Made by a program: the position numbers and the translations under genes. The notes under the pieces were generated by a model. The model did not search any database. It had not been told where the DNA came from and worked only from the letters and a program-made list of their open reading frames with translations. A DNA stretch of 64,000 nucleotides from Acetivibrio alkalicellulosi (GTDB taxonomy: Bacteria; Bacillota; Clostridia; Acetivibrionales; Acetivibrionaceae): assembly GCA_008125075.1 (NCBI GenBank), contig VLTH01000002.1, forward strand, positions 9,269 through 73,268, written 5' to 3'. Below, piece after piece: positions 36,162 to 45,825 of this stretch. Within the stretch, counting starts at the first letter, position 1. Each line of letters begins with the position of its first letter.

Positions 36162-36785
36162 TCATTCAAGAATGTAATCTATCAGAGATTCATATTCAGA
36201 CTTTATGTCTTTTTTGTCTTTATGTACTTTTTTGATTTCTTCTTTCATTATTTCATCTTTATTTATAAGATTTCCATTTTCATTTGCAAAGGCTCCTTGT
36301 AACCCAGCCTTCACATGAAAAGTGTTGTCTTTATCGTCCTCTTGCTTACCTAAAAATAAAACATATTCTTTATTTAATTCCAATACATCACCATGCAATA
36401 CTGTTCCATCTTCATTTACTTGACCAAATTGATATATTAGAATTTCATCAAACTCCTTACCTTTTAATGTATTTAATACAGAAACAGTTGATACCACACC
36501 AAGCTTAGGTTGATTATGTGACGTAGGCTTGCCTATTATGATTGAGTCAGATGATTTTTTCATTTCTTCCAATGAATCGGAAAAATCAGCATATAAGGCA
36601 TCAATAGCTATAGGTCTATTGATTGTATCAATTGTATCAATATCTGTAATCTCAACAATATAGTCATTACTCAGATTCTCTCCTGTGCCATTGTCAGTTT
36701 TGTTAAAATTTTGAATGCCGAAAACTCCTGCTAAAACTATTACCACTAGCCCTGTACTTAGAAGTACTGTAGGTTTTTTACTCAT
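36162..36785 (-). CDS. Exported protein of unknown function
   Basis: A single N-terminal hydrophobic segment (VLLSTGLVVIVLAGVFGI) anchors or exports the protein. The rest has the pattern SDSIIIGKPTSH, VVSTVSVLNTLKGKE, EILIYQFGQV and LNKEYVLFLGK, seen in a family of small clostridial and bacillar secreted proteins of unknown role with an OB-like beta-fold. It is upstream of the sigma/anti-sigma pair on the same strand (190 bases apart). It may belong to the same regulon, but is not clearly in the same operon. Confidence 0.7.
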   Translation of the reverse strand: MSKKPTVLLSTGLVVIVLAGVFGIQNFNKTDNGTGENLSNDYIVEITDIDTIDTINRPIAIDALYADFSDSLEEMKKSSDSIIIGKPTSHNQPKLGVVSTVSVLNTLKGKEFDEILIYQFGQVNEDGTVLHGDVLELNKEYVLFLGKQEDDKDNTFHVKAGLQGAFANENGNLINKDEIMKEEIKKVHKDKKDIKSEYESLIDYILE

Positions 36786-36999
36786 TTTTCACCCACCTTT
36801 CAATTATAACATCATTAGAACTTACTATACGTGTTATTAATATTTTTTCTATGTGTTATACACTGAATAAGTTAAAACTATAGTTTAGAATTTACTAATT
36901 TTAATAAGTTTAAATACAAAATAATTATATATAAAATCTATATCTAATTATATACATATATATAGAATTATTGTCAATAGATTTTGAAATACTAAGGAC

Positions 37000-38718
37000 T
37001 TAATTTAATTCTTCATAAAAAGTATCATTTTTCCCTATGGATATTATAATTAATTTCTTTAATGGTTTTTCCCCATCTTCTTTAATTTTATAATCTGAAA
37101 TATATCTCTCAAGTTGTCCCTTCGCTTCTTTTTTCTTTTCTTCCAGTTTTTCTTTTGTGTATTCACCTTCTTTTATATGTTTAAACTCTAACATATATCG
37201 AAAGTTAACTTCTTCTTTATAGGTTACTCCTTCTTTCAGGTATAAATCAGAATACCCGTTTCTTGTTTCTTTTTCACTCTCTAACATATATATTCCGTCG
37301 ACAAATAAGAGGGTTATAAAAATTGCCTTGCTTGTCATCTCGTTATAAAAAGTTAAGTCTCTGTTTGAAAGCTCTTTCCTGACTTCTTTATAAATCTCCA
37401 TAATTTCATTTACATTTGCATCTTTTCTCATTTTCTCAACAGCTAGAGTGATTTCTCTAGATTTTCTATGCAATCCAATTCTGTAATTATCAAACAGATA
37501 TTCCCAGTACATCATCTTGACAGAGTAATTTGGTATCCCTAAATAAACCTTCCTTGCTAAAGCCTTTTTTATTGTCAAAAGACCTAGATAATATAATAAA
37601 CTAATAAAATTTTCATCTTTTTCGGTTCCTTTATAGAGTTTGTCTATGCCAAACCTGCTTTTAATTTCTAATGGTCCAACCAATTTATCTTCTTCAATTA
37701 TACTTCTTAATTCATCTTTGCTTTCAAAGTTTTGTGCCAACACTCTTATTTTGCCATAGTCTGTTTTTATATTGTCATCAAGCATATTTATGGGATACTT
37801 TCTATTTAATTGCATTTTATTAACTATATATAGTATCATTCCCGTGTTATAGATTGTTCCTTCCGATTCTTGATTAAACTTGTATCCATTATACAAATCC
37901 TTCATCATATTCATCAGATCTTTTCTATCAACAAACTCACCCAATTTATAATGTTCTACAATTTCTTCTAACTCTTCCTCTGTTACCCCCATCATACTAT
38001 TTAGCATGTATTCATTGGTCAAATTCTCGAATATATTTGCACCACTAGTCAAATCATCTAACAGTATGGGACTTACACCTGTTATAAATACTCTTGCAAT
38101 AACACCTTCTGCCGTTCCTTCTTTTATTTCTTTGTAAAAGCTTTTAATATATCCATCAGTTTGTACAAGTTCTTTATACATGTGCTCATCTTTAATCATT
38201 AACCCATTAGCAAAATTATCGTATTCGTCTATTAACAACATTATTTTGCAGTTATTTTGTGTCAATACATTTTTTATAATTTTTAAACATTCAAGGGCTG
38301 AATTGTTTTCTACTTCTATTACACCTTTTTGTAATATACTTTTATATTTTTCCAACACCCATTTTACTGCTAATTTCACTGTTTGATCTATGCTCTTTAC
38401 AATCTCTTCTTTACCCTGATCTGTTACAACACCCGCAAAACTAATTCTTAATACTAAGTATTTGTTTGCTTCATCTGTATTATTTTTCCCTATATATAAT
38501 TCGCCAAAGTATTTGTCGAAATTCTCCTTTTCAGCAACATCATAATATGTCTCTAACATGCTTAAAAAAAGACTTTTACCAAACCTTCTTGGACGAATAA
38601 AAAACTGAAACCTTGGCATTTTTTCGAGTATTTCAATATATTTCGTCTTGTCTATATAATACATGTTGTTATTGATAATTTCTTTGTAATTACTTTCACC
38701 GTAAGGTATTTTCTTCAT
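37000..38718 (-). CDS. AAA-ATPase-like / PD-(D/E)XK nuclease fusion protein (PF09820-PF08011 type)
   Basis: The N-terminus (IPYGESNYKEI, YYIDKTKYIEIL) and RPRRFGKSLFLSML are signatures of the AAA-ATPase-like family; the P-loop GKS is at 47-49. Walker B is MLLIDEYDNF near residue 165. The C-terminus has the PDDEXK_9-type nuclease site: D in YSDLYL and E-x-K in MLEFKHIK. Length (572) and both ends look intact. Members are abundant, mobile and multicopy in clostridia and Bacteroidetes. A nuclease or anti-phage role is suspected for the wider group but unproven. It is monocistronic, with AT-rich flanks. Confidence 0.88.
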   Translation of the reverse strand: MKKIPYGESNYKEIINNNMYYIDKTKYIEILEKMPRFQFFIRPRRFGKSLFLSMLETYYDVAEKENFDKYFGELYIGKNNTDEANKYLVLRISFAGVVTDQGKEEIVKSIDQTVKLAVKWVLEKYKSILQKGVIEVENNSALECLKIIKNVLTQNNCKIMLLIDEYDNFANGLMIKDEHMYKELVQTDGYIKSFYKEIKEGTAEGVIARVFITGVSPILLDDLTSGANIFENLTNEYMLNSMMGVTEEELEEIVEHYKLGEFVDRKDLMNMMKDLYNGYKFNQESEGTIYNTGMILYIVNKMQLNRKYPINMLDDNIKTDYGKIRVLAQNFESKDELRSIIEEDKLVGPLEIKSRFGIDKLYKGTEKDENFISLLYYLGLLTIKKALARKVYLGIPNYSVKMMYWEYLFDNYRIGLHRKSREITLAVEKMRKDANVNEIMEIYKEVRKELSNRDLTFYNEMTSKAIFITLLFVDGIYMLESEKETRNGYSDLYLKEGVTYKEEVNFRYMLEFKHIKEGEYTKEKLEEKKKEAKGQLERYISDYKIKEDGEKPLKKLIIISIGKNDTFYEELN

Positions 38719-38895
38719 AGATTCTCTCCTTGGCTATTGATAGTAAACCACAATAAATTCAGCCTATATCATTTTTCTCTTTATTTTATTATACTGAATA
38801 TTTCTCTTTTTTACTATACTATTTCCAATTAGCCTTATATAAACGAGAGTTTTCCTTATTGATTTTTCAGTGGATACATTGACCTTCGTTGTTGC

Positions 38896-39855
38896 TTAGG
38901 CTTTACTGTTTGAATGCAAGTCAAACAATAGCCCTACAAATACATATGTGGCAATATAGAGCATCAGTGAAAGCTTAGTATTAAATAATGCAACTAGAGC
39001 TGCCTGTGAGCAGGCACATGTGCGAAAATTAAAAGAAAGAGAATAATATGTTTTATCACCTCTAGGATATTTGTAATATAAAAAACCAGTCCAAAGCTGT
39101 AGTATAACTGTAATTATTGAAAGGAATAAAAATGTCTCGTTAATTGTAATACCATTAAAAACCTGAGGATATAATATTGTAAAAGACAGCAAGGGTAAAA
39201 CGGTGATTAGAAGTGCAATAATACGAGCTTTTTTTATACCATACTTTACAACAATAGTTTTCTTTCCAGCTTCCCTGTCCCCTTTATAGTCTTTAAAATA
39301 TGTGTAAAAGGTCATAACTGCATTTATAACTGCTACTATGATAATTAATCCAATTAAAGTTTTTGTTAAATAAGGATATTCCAGAGATCCTGAAGCAAAA
39401 AATCCTGCTGCTAGAGGCATTGATAGCATTATTCCAAACACAATATTGCCTAAAACTCCATATCCCTTTGCATATTCATATATAACATTTAAAACTATAC
39501 CCATTGTAACTGGTATTATCGCTATTGGCTCTAAATAAAAGCCAAATATCAAAAATGTAATCAATAAAAGTATCCCCGATGTTACTAGAGCTTTTTTGTA
39601 AGGAAGCTCCCCTGTAACCATTGGTCTTAAAGGTGCATTTATTCTATCTTCTTTAAGTCCTAAGTAGTCATTAATTATTTGATTTATTCCCCAACTTAAA
39701 AATAAAATTGTCAAAATAACTGTTTTTCTTAAAAGTTCCACAGGCTCTTTCGTAACATATTCATAATATGCAACCCCCAGCCACCCAGATATGCCTGTTA
39801 CAAAACCATAATACAATCTCATTGATTTAATATACGCTTTAATAAACCTAAACAT
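38896..39855 (-). CDS. UbiA-family prenyl/alkyl transferase
   Basis: This is a polytopic membrane protein with about eight or nine helices. Motif I is NDYLGLKED (62-70), where the usual middle Asp of NDxxDxxxD is Gly. Motif II is KDYKGDREAGKKT with D189 and D193. UbiA enzymes transfer a prenyl or similar group from a diphosphate donor to an aromatic or polar acceptor, using Mg bound by these motifs. Its upstream region shares the core and the TGACTWWAGTCA boxes with the operon at 24960-33270, so it is probably in the same regulon. Donor and acceptor are unknown. Confidence 0.9.
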   Translation of the reverse strand: MFRFIKAYIKSMRLYYGFVTGISGWLGVAYYEYVTKEPVELLRKTVILTILFLSWGINQIINDYLGLKEDRINAPLRPMVTGELPYKKALVTSGILLLITFLIFGFYLEPIAIIPVTMGIVLNVIYEYAKGYGVLGNIVFGIMLSMPLAAGFFASGSLEYPYLTKTLIGLIIIVAVINAVMTFYTYFKDYKGDREAGKKTIVVKYGIKKARIIALLITVLPLLSFTILYPQVFNGITINETFLFLSIITVILQLWTGFLYYKYPRGDKTYYSLSFNFRTCACSQAALVALFNTKLSLMLYIATYVFVGLLFDLHSNSKA

Positions 39856-39919
39856 AAATACACTTCTTTCCTCTCTTTGACCAACTTAGGTCTTTATATT
39901 TATAATTTTAAACAGTTAT

Positions 39920-39949
39920 TTAATTATAAACTAGTGTAGAAGGTAACTA
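39920..39949 (-). promoter_or_regulatory. Conserved promoter core upstream of the UbiA gene
   Basis: The block aligns with 33314-33343 at most positions (TTAATTATAAACTAGTGT, then AGGTAACT). Read on the minus strand it contains TATAAT at a plausible -10. The matching spacing to the operator boxes in both loci supports shared control. Confidence 0.6.
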
Positions 39950-39956
39950 ATTTTAG

Positions 39957-39999
39957 TGACTTTAGTCATTAATTTAAAATACAAACATGACTTTAGTCA
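39957..39999. promoter_or_regulatory. Two operator boxes upstream of the UbiA gene
   Basis: TGACTTTAGTCA occurs at 39957-39968 and again at 39988-39999. The second is embedded in a longer palindrome with arms ACAAACATGACT and AGTCATGTTTGT. These are the same 12-mers as upstream of the operon at 33351-33405. Confidence 0.65.
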
Positions 40000-40135
40000 T
40001 GTTTGTTGCATATTACAATAGTCAACATTCACTATAATCCTATCTTTCTAATTGCATATTCTTACTGTTATATGATAGAATAAGTTGAGCATTTTTATAA
40101 AATATAGAAAAAAATACTGGGACGGTGAGGACTTT

Positions 40136-42664
40136 ATGTCAATGGTTAGTACCCTAAAGACTATTCTTGCAAAACAAAAGGAAAGCATGTCTGCTTTAGA
40201 AAAGGAAATTTCTCAAATAGAAAAAAGTGATTTAGTAACTGAAAATCAAAGTTTAAAAAATGAACTTTTAAAATATAAATCTGATCTTAAAAATGAAGAA
40301 ATTGAAAACAAAAAATTGTCTGATGAAAATAAAAACCTTAAAAATGCACTTTACGAGCAGCTTTATAATGAGAAAACATATATATTAAATTCAGTCAGCA
40401 AAAGAATGGACGTTTACTATAAGTCAAATATCACAGGAGAAATCAATAGGTTAGAACAACTTGAAAATTCAGTTAAAAATCGTATAGATCAAATTACGCA
40501 TATACTTAAAACAAACAGAGTAGACATTCAGGACGAAATATATGGCAAGATTGCAGAGTTGAGAAAATTGCTAAACGAAAAGGTAACTATGGCTCGCATG
40601 GAAATTGAGAGTCAAACGGTTGCTTTTAACAAAAATAGAGCAGAGGAATTATCAAAACTAAAACAGGAACAACTTACCGAAGAAGAAATAAAATCTCGTA
40701 TAAAGCAAAACAATATTGAATCTTTAATTGGACTTAGTATTATCAATAAATTAGGCATTTTCCTTCTTATTATTGGAGTGATTGCAGCCTCTCAGTTTAC
40801 ATATTATAAATTATCAGATTCACTTAAATGTGTTTTTATGTTTTCAATAGGTCTTGTGCTTCTTTTAGCTGGTGAATGGCTAAATCGTCGAAAACCAAAT
40901 ATCTTTTCTTTGGGATTAACTAGCGGAGGTATAGCAATACTATATGTGGCATTAGCACTAAGCTATTTTCGTTTTGATGTCCTTAGCATGTATCCAGCTT
41001 TAGCATTATGTGTCCTTATAACTCTAGGAGCATTTATTCTATCTCAGCGATATAACGCTCAAAATATTGCTGCTTTCGCAATGATTGGAGGATATTTACC
41101 CATCTTCTCTATAGCAGGTGATAAAACTATAGTATATGGAGCAATGGTTTATTTTGTTATCTTAAATATCCTTGCTCTTTTACAATCCTTTAATAAAAAA
41201 TGGCTGATATCGGCATTTATAGGTTATGTACTTAACGTCATAGGTTCAATATACATATCCTCAATTATGTTTTATAAAACTCCATTTTTTATTGACGGGC
41301 TAATAACAATACTTTATCTTATATTTGCATTTGTAACATATACTCTAATCCCTGTCCTTGGATCTTTTAAAAAACAGGTTGGTTTTAAAACCTCCGATAC
41401 TATTTTGTTAGCACTTAATACACTTATTAGTTCTATTATTTTATACTTTGCCTTCTATGCTTATGACCTTGAGAATTTTACTGGTCTTCTTGCATTAACC
41501 TTCTCAGTTATTTATTTATTGCTTGGAAGATTTATAGAAAAATACATGCCAAAAGAAAAAACCATAAAGTCACTATTTTATATTACAACCATAACCTTTG
41601 TAGTTCTTATAATTCCATTCCAGTTTGACGTAATGTGGCTGTCACTAGGCTGGCTTGTTGAAGGAATTGCAATTCTTATATATGGCATCTTCAAAGAAAT
41701 AAAAGGTTTTAAAAAGGCAGGTGTGGTTATTTCATCTCTATGTCTTTCATCATTTTTATTTTTTGATGTTCTAATATATCCTGATCACCTTTTTACTTAT
41801 AAATACCTTGCAATAACTTTAAGCAGCATTATTGCTTTAGCATCACTTATATATAAAAAGAACCTTGCCAATAAGCCAATAAAATTATTCAAATATGCTT
41901 CAGTTATTAATATCTGGGTTTTTTCTATATATATCCTCCAAGTTGAGTTTAGAAAGATTTTATTAATGTCTCTTTCAGAAAGCAGTTTTGATATTAACTA
42001 CATGATTACTGCAACAATAGTCATTTCGGGTTTTCTCATTGCATATATTATTCCAAGAATATCAGCTATAAGGGATAACATGGTAAAAGGTATATCAATT
42101 GCAATTTATGTGACATCCATAGTAATACTCTTTATCCTGAATTTTAATTCACCAGTAATAGGCTCATTAAATGAAGTACCCACATTGGTAAGTGTAATAG
42201 GTACCATTCAACTGGCAATGATAGCTTTGTTGTCCATTCTTGCTTTAAGGGATTTGGTATTATGCCTTGTTCTAGATAAAAAACTTGGTATACAATGGTA
42301 TCCATTTATAGTTTCATTTTATTTTGTAGTAATTCTCACACAAAATTTAATAACTCAATATAATCTGGTATTTAATAACGCTGTAATAAGTATCATATAT
42401 CTAACTACTGCTTTAATATGGATTACATTTGGTTTTATAAAACGTTATGCATTTATGAGACGATTTGGACTTGGATTATCTATTTTAGCAGCAATAAAGC
42501 TTTTTATAATTGACCTTTCATTCTTGACACAAGGATATAAAATAGTATCATATTTTGTTTTTGGCATAACACTCCTTGCAATCTCCTTTGTCTATCAGTA
42601 TTTTAGTAAAAGAATAGATACTATAAATCAAATAATACCCGACAATAACAAAAATTTTCAGTGA
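40136..42664 (+). CDS. DUF2339 polytopic membrane protein
   Basis: The start at 40136 follows GTGAGGA; the frame is open further upstream. Residues 1-190 are a long, charged coiled-coil region (KEISQIEKSDLVTENQSLKNEL and on). About 20 membrane segments follow from residue 205 to near the C-terminus, beginning LIGLSIINKLGIFLLIIGVIAA, typical of DUF2339. The function of the family is unknown; the long helix and many membrane passes suggest a cell-envelope role. A hairpin terminator follows at 42849-42886. It is monocistronic. Confidence 0.82.
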   Translation: MSMVSTLKTILAKQKESMSALEKEISQIEKSDLVTENQSLKNELLKYKSDLKNEEIENKKLSDENKNLKNALYEQLYNEKTYILNSVSKRMDVYYKSNITGEINRLEQLENSVKNRIDQITHILKTNRVDIQDEIYGKIAELRKLLNEKVTMARMEIESQTVAFNKNRAEELSKLKQEQLTEEEIKSRIKQNNIESLIGLSIINKLGIFLLIIGVIAASQFTYYKLSDSLKCVFMFSIGLVLLLAGEWLNRRKPNIFSLGLTSGGIAILYVALALSYFRFDVLSMYPALALCVLITLGAFILSQRYNAQNIAAFAMIGGYLPIFSIAGDKTIVYGAMVYFVILNILALLQSFNKKWLISAFIGYVLNVIGSIYISSIMFYKTPFFIDGLITILYLIFAFVTYTLIPVLGSFKKQVGFKTSDTILLALNTLISSIILYFAFYAYDLENFTGLLALTFSVIYLLLGRFIEKYMPKEKTIKSLFYITTITFVVLIIPFQFDVMWLSLGWLVEGIAILIYGIFKEIKGFKKAGVVISSLCLSSFLFFDVLIYPDHLFTYKYLAITLSSIIALASLIYKKNLANKPIKLFKYASVINIWVFSIYILQVEFRKILLMSLSESSFDINYMITATIVISGFLIAYIIPRISAIRDNMVKGISIAIYVTSIVILFILNFNSPVIGSLNEVPTLVSVIGTIQLAMIALLSILALRDLVLCLVLDKKLGIQWYPFIVSFYFVVILTQNLITQYNLVFNNAVISIIYLTTALIWITFGFIKRYAFMRRFGLGLSILAAIKLFIIDLSFLTQGYKIVSYFVFGITLLAISFVYQYFSKRIDTINQIIPDNNKNFQ

Positions 42665-42848
42665 ACAGATATTTTTTTAATATAGCTATTATTTTATATG
42701 TTGTTCTTTGAGGATACCCAATAGTAGGGAGTAAAGCTTGACATGAAGAACCGTCAGATTTTTGTTGCCCTTGTATTAAGTCTCAAAACATGTTCTTTCA
42801 AATATTGCATTTAATTTAGTGGAATTATCAAATCTTTTTCCCTTAAAA

Positions 42849-42886
42849 AATACAAATCCAAGAAAACTATACCTTGGATTTGTATT
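42849..42886. terminator. Bidirectional terminator between convergent genes
   Basis: AATACAAATCCAAG pairs perfectly with CTTGGATTTGTATT around a 10-base loop, between the DUF2339 gene and the minus-strand lipoprotein gene. Confidence 0.8.
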
Positions 42887-42928
42887 AAACACTAATATTA
42901 GTTTACAACTCAATCATTGCATCTTTTT

Positions 42929-43498
42929 CTATCCTTCATTATATTTGGGACCTTGCTCATATTTTTTTTCTTTATCAATTTTGTACATTTCAAATAGGCC
43001 CGAATAAAACCTTTCTGGATTATTTTCAAATGCTTCTTTTGCAAAATTCATACTAGTAGGATAAAAACTATCTTTATACTTATACAATAACGTTCCACCT
43101 CTAAATAGCTGCGGATCTGATTGATTTAAATCCAGAGGAACTGAGGCTACATCACCATAAGTACGTGATTCTTCTGGTATATCAAATATTTTGTATAATT
43201 CAGTATTAGTAAGATCACCTTCTATAATTATATTTCTTCCATCTATAAGGTATTCTTTTAAATGCATAATATAATCTTTATCTTTAATAAAGTCGTAAGA
43301 TACCCAAATATTTTGACCATTATCAGGTATGGTATCCTTAATATTATACGATACAATTTGATAACCTTTTATATTTATCTGACTTGTAAGTTCATCTTCA
43401 TAGAACCTTATTACTTTCACAGACTCAGCAGATCCCAAAGAGCACCCCATCATAATAAATATTAATAACACTATAACCAAAACATTTTTCATAATCAT
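42929..43498 (-). CDS. Lipoprotein partner of the secreted protein upstream
   Basis: A short signal sequence ends in IMMGC, a good lipobox. The mature part (about 165 residues) contains an alpha/beta pattern, with VSYDFIKDKDYIMHLKEYLIDG then NIIIEGDLTNTELYKIFDI, that I do not recognise. It starts four bases after the stop of the 459-residue secreted protein gene, so the two are co-transcribed and probably work together at the cell surface. The start may be the first ATG (43498) or the next in-frame ATG (43492). Confidence 0.65.
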   Translation of the reverse strand: MIMKNVLVIVLLIFIMMGCSLGSAESVKVIRFYEDELTSQINIKGYQIVSYNIKDTIPDNGQNIWVSYDFIKDKDYIMHLKEYLIDGRNIIIEGDLTNTELYKIFDIPEESRTYGDVASVPLDLNQSDPQLFRGGTLLYKYKDSFYPTSMNFAKEAFENNPERFYSGLFEMYKIDKEKKYEQGPKYNEG

Positions 43499-43502
43499 TT
43501 AA

Positions 43503-44882
43503 TCACGTCCCTACACAAGCATAAAGATTAGAAGTAACTTTTTCGTTTTGAAAAACAGTTATTCCAATAAACCATACTTCATAAGACATCATTTGGCCTA
43601 AATTATTTCCGTAATAACTTGAACTCTCTTGAGATGCTAGTACTGCTTGAGCATAACTTTGCCTATCAGATCCTAGATTGACCCCCGAAGGCATATATGA
43701 AATACATACGCTACTACTCCCAATACCTCCAGATTCTACTCTTGTTTTTGTCCTACCAGTTTCAAAGTTGACGGTGACACCCCATGGCAAGGATATACTA
43801 AAACTTGATCCTGTTGTATTTTTGGGACCATAATCAATAATCGAAGTTACTGATGACCAACTCCGTTGAGTTATCTCTGTACGCACTACTCTTCTAAAGC
43901 TATTTGGAACAACATCCATAAAAGTTTTCATAGTAAAATAATGGTTTCCATTTGAATCAGGATTTGCAGCGTTTTTTTCTAGTAGCATCGAAAACTCAAC
44001 ATTACCATAATTGTAGCTATCTATTGTCGAAAGAGTATCAACAGCTGACCAATTAAAACTTATTGCTTTTACAGAATTCTGTTTTATAAAATTTTTCTCT
44101 TTTTTATCTTGACGAATTCTCTCAGTGAAATTTGAACGCGTAGCAAACAGTAACGCATGATCAATTTCTTCATCACTATTAATTTCAACGTTTACTAATT
44201 TTATATCTAATCGATCATCTGTATTTTTTTGTATAAGAACACCTACATTATTTAATTGTATATTCCCCTTGTCATTTGTAATTTTACTTTTTAATAAGTC
44301 AAGGTTCAAGTCAAAAATCTCCAAAATTTCTTCTGCACTGAAATTGTCTCTTTTAATAACAATTTTATAATTATCGTTAATTAATTCCTTTATATTATCA
44401 ACAATTTCTTCGTTCTCTAAGAGTTCATCATCTATCCAAATATTATCCTGAACTTTTGTATTAAAAATCCTTTGAAAAATTCCATGTTTTCTATTGTTTA
44501 ATTTATTTATATTTTTAGAAGAAACCTTTTTAACTGCTATCTTTGATATATCTCTATCTTTTGCAACATAATTTTTTGCTTCTACGTCATTTAATATAAA
44601 TTCTTCAACATTATTATTAATACTTTTGCCTTTTAATCTATCTATGTAATCTTCTTTTAATGGTATTCCATTGTATCTAGGATGTTTACTTTTAATAGGT
44701 TTACCATCTAGTATTTCAAAATACTCTCTGACTGTGTTACTTTCATCAGTAATATAAATAATATTTCTATTATCATACTCCGATATCTCTGATGCAAAGA
44801 CTGAAAAGTCTAGTGAAATACCTAGCATTAATATACTCACAATTAATGTAAAGCTAAATATCTTCTTTTGCTTCTTAAACAT
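43503..44882 (-). CDS. Secreted protein of unknown family
   Basis: A signal peptide (FSFTLIVSILMLGISLDFSVFAS) precedes about 430 residues. The N-terminal half is charged and helical. The C-terminal 200 residues are rich in Ser, Thr, Asn and aromatic residues, with many short beta-strands (GNVEFSMLLEK, SSFSISLPWGVTVNFETGRTK) suggesting a beta-sandwich or pore-like fold. No catalytic motif or anchor is seen. The next gene, four bases downstream, is a lipoprotein that could tether or chaperone it. A toxin-like or adhesin role is conceivable but unsupported. Confidence 0.6.
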   Translation of the reverse strand: MFKKQKKIFSFTLIVSILMLGISLDFSVFASEISEYDNRNIIYITDESNTVREYFEILDGKPIKSKHPRYNGIPLKEDYIDRLKGKSINNNVEEFILNDVEAKNYVAKDRDISKIAVKKVSSKNINKLNNRKHGIFQRIFNTKVQDNIWIDDELLENEEIVDNIKELINDNYKIVIKRDNFSAEEILEIFDLNLDLLKSKITNDKGNIQLNNVGVLIQKNTDDRLDIKLVNVEINSDEEIDHALLFATRSNFTERIRQDKKEKNFIKQNSVKAISFNWSAVDTLSTIDSYNYGNVEFSMLLEKNAANPDSNGNHYFTMKTFMDVVPNSFRRVVRTEITQRSWSSVTSIIDYGPKNTTGSSFSISLPWGVTVNFETGRTKTRVESGGIGSSSVCISYMPSGVNLGSDRQSYAQAVLASQESSSYYGNNLGQMMSYEVWFIGITVFQNEKVTSNLYACVGT

Positions 44883-45825
44883 ATCACTAATCGCTCCTTT
44901 TAGTTAGAATTAAAATACATAAAAATCGTATACATACTTTAGCCATGGCGAACTTTTTATGGGATTGCTTTATATCAAAAGCATCAAATAAATAATCTTC
45001 CTTAATGATATATAAGACACATTGATATCAGATTAAAACAAGCTTTTATTTTTTGAAAATAATAATAATATTTCACTTAATTCTATATATTTATTTACTT
45101 GCAGTTATATTATATATATATATATATAATTTGTCAATAGTTATAAATAAAATAATAAAATCCTATGATTCTTTTATGATAATGTCTTACATAGAATCCT
45201 TTTGATTTTGTCCCAAATATAAAAACAAGACTTATCTATATATATTTTATAAATATATTTTAGAGTTATTTGAACAATTTTTTTTAGGAAATCAGATACA
45301 AAGTGTTAATAATGCATGAAAATTACTCAGATTGGATTTTGTTTTAAAACCTTTGAATTAAAATACTTAATGGGAATTTATATATCTATAAAATAGCTAT
45401 TTAAGGACTGCGAAACTCAAATAATTATAATTAAATACTGCAAATTCAGATATGTATAAAAGGTTTGTTTATATAAAAACATAATCAACCTTGAATTGTC
45501 TTATATACAAATAAGTCATATAATATCTTTATTTTATATTATAGAATAAAATTTAACAACATTTTACCACAAATAATTTAAAAATGGTAGTGTTTCTCCT
45601 ACATGATGATACATGCTATTTAAAAATACTATGAAAAAACATTATAAAGCAATTTGTAGAGTCTATTTATACTATGACAAAAGCAAAAGAAACCCTTGAC
45701 AAGAATGGTCAATTTATTTTCTTATTTGGAAAACGTCCAAAAGGAAGATTGTTAAAAGATTTGTAAGAATATTAGAATCTATAGTTTGCTCGAAAAAGTT
45801 TTATAATAAATTAACTCTCTTATTA
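44883..45825. other. Long AT-rich intergenic region with a degraded repeat
   Basis: There is no intact gene in 940 bases. A TA dinucleotide run lies at about 45112-45128. The left end should hold the promoter of the secreted-protein operon. From about 45595 to 45680 the sequence resembles the left half of the MITE-like element at 3163. A short open frame, MTKAKETLDKNGQFIFLFGK and on to a stop near 45765, follows it; it has no ribosome-binding site and looks like debris. Confidence 0.5.
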
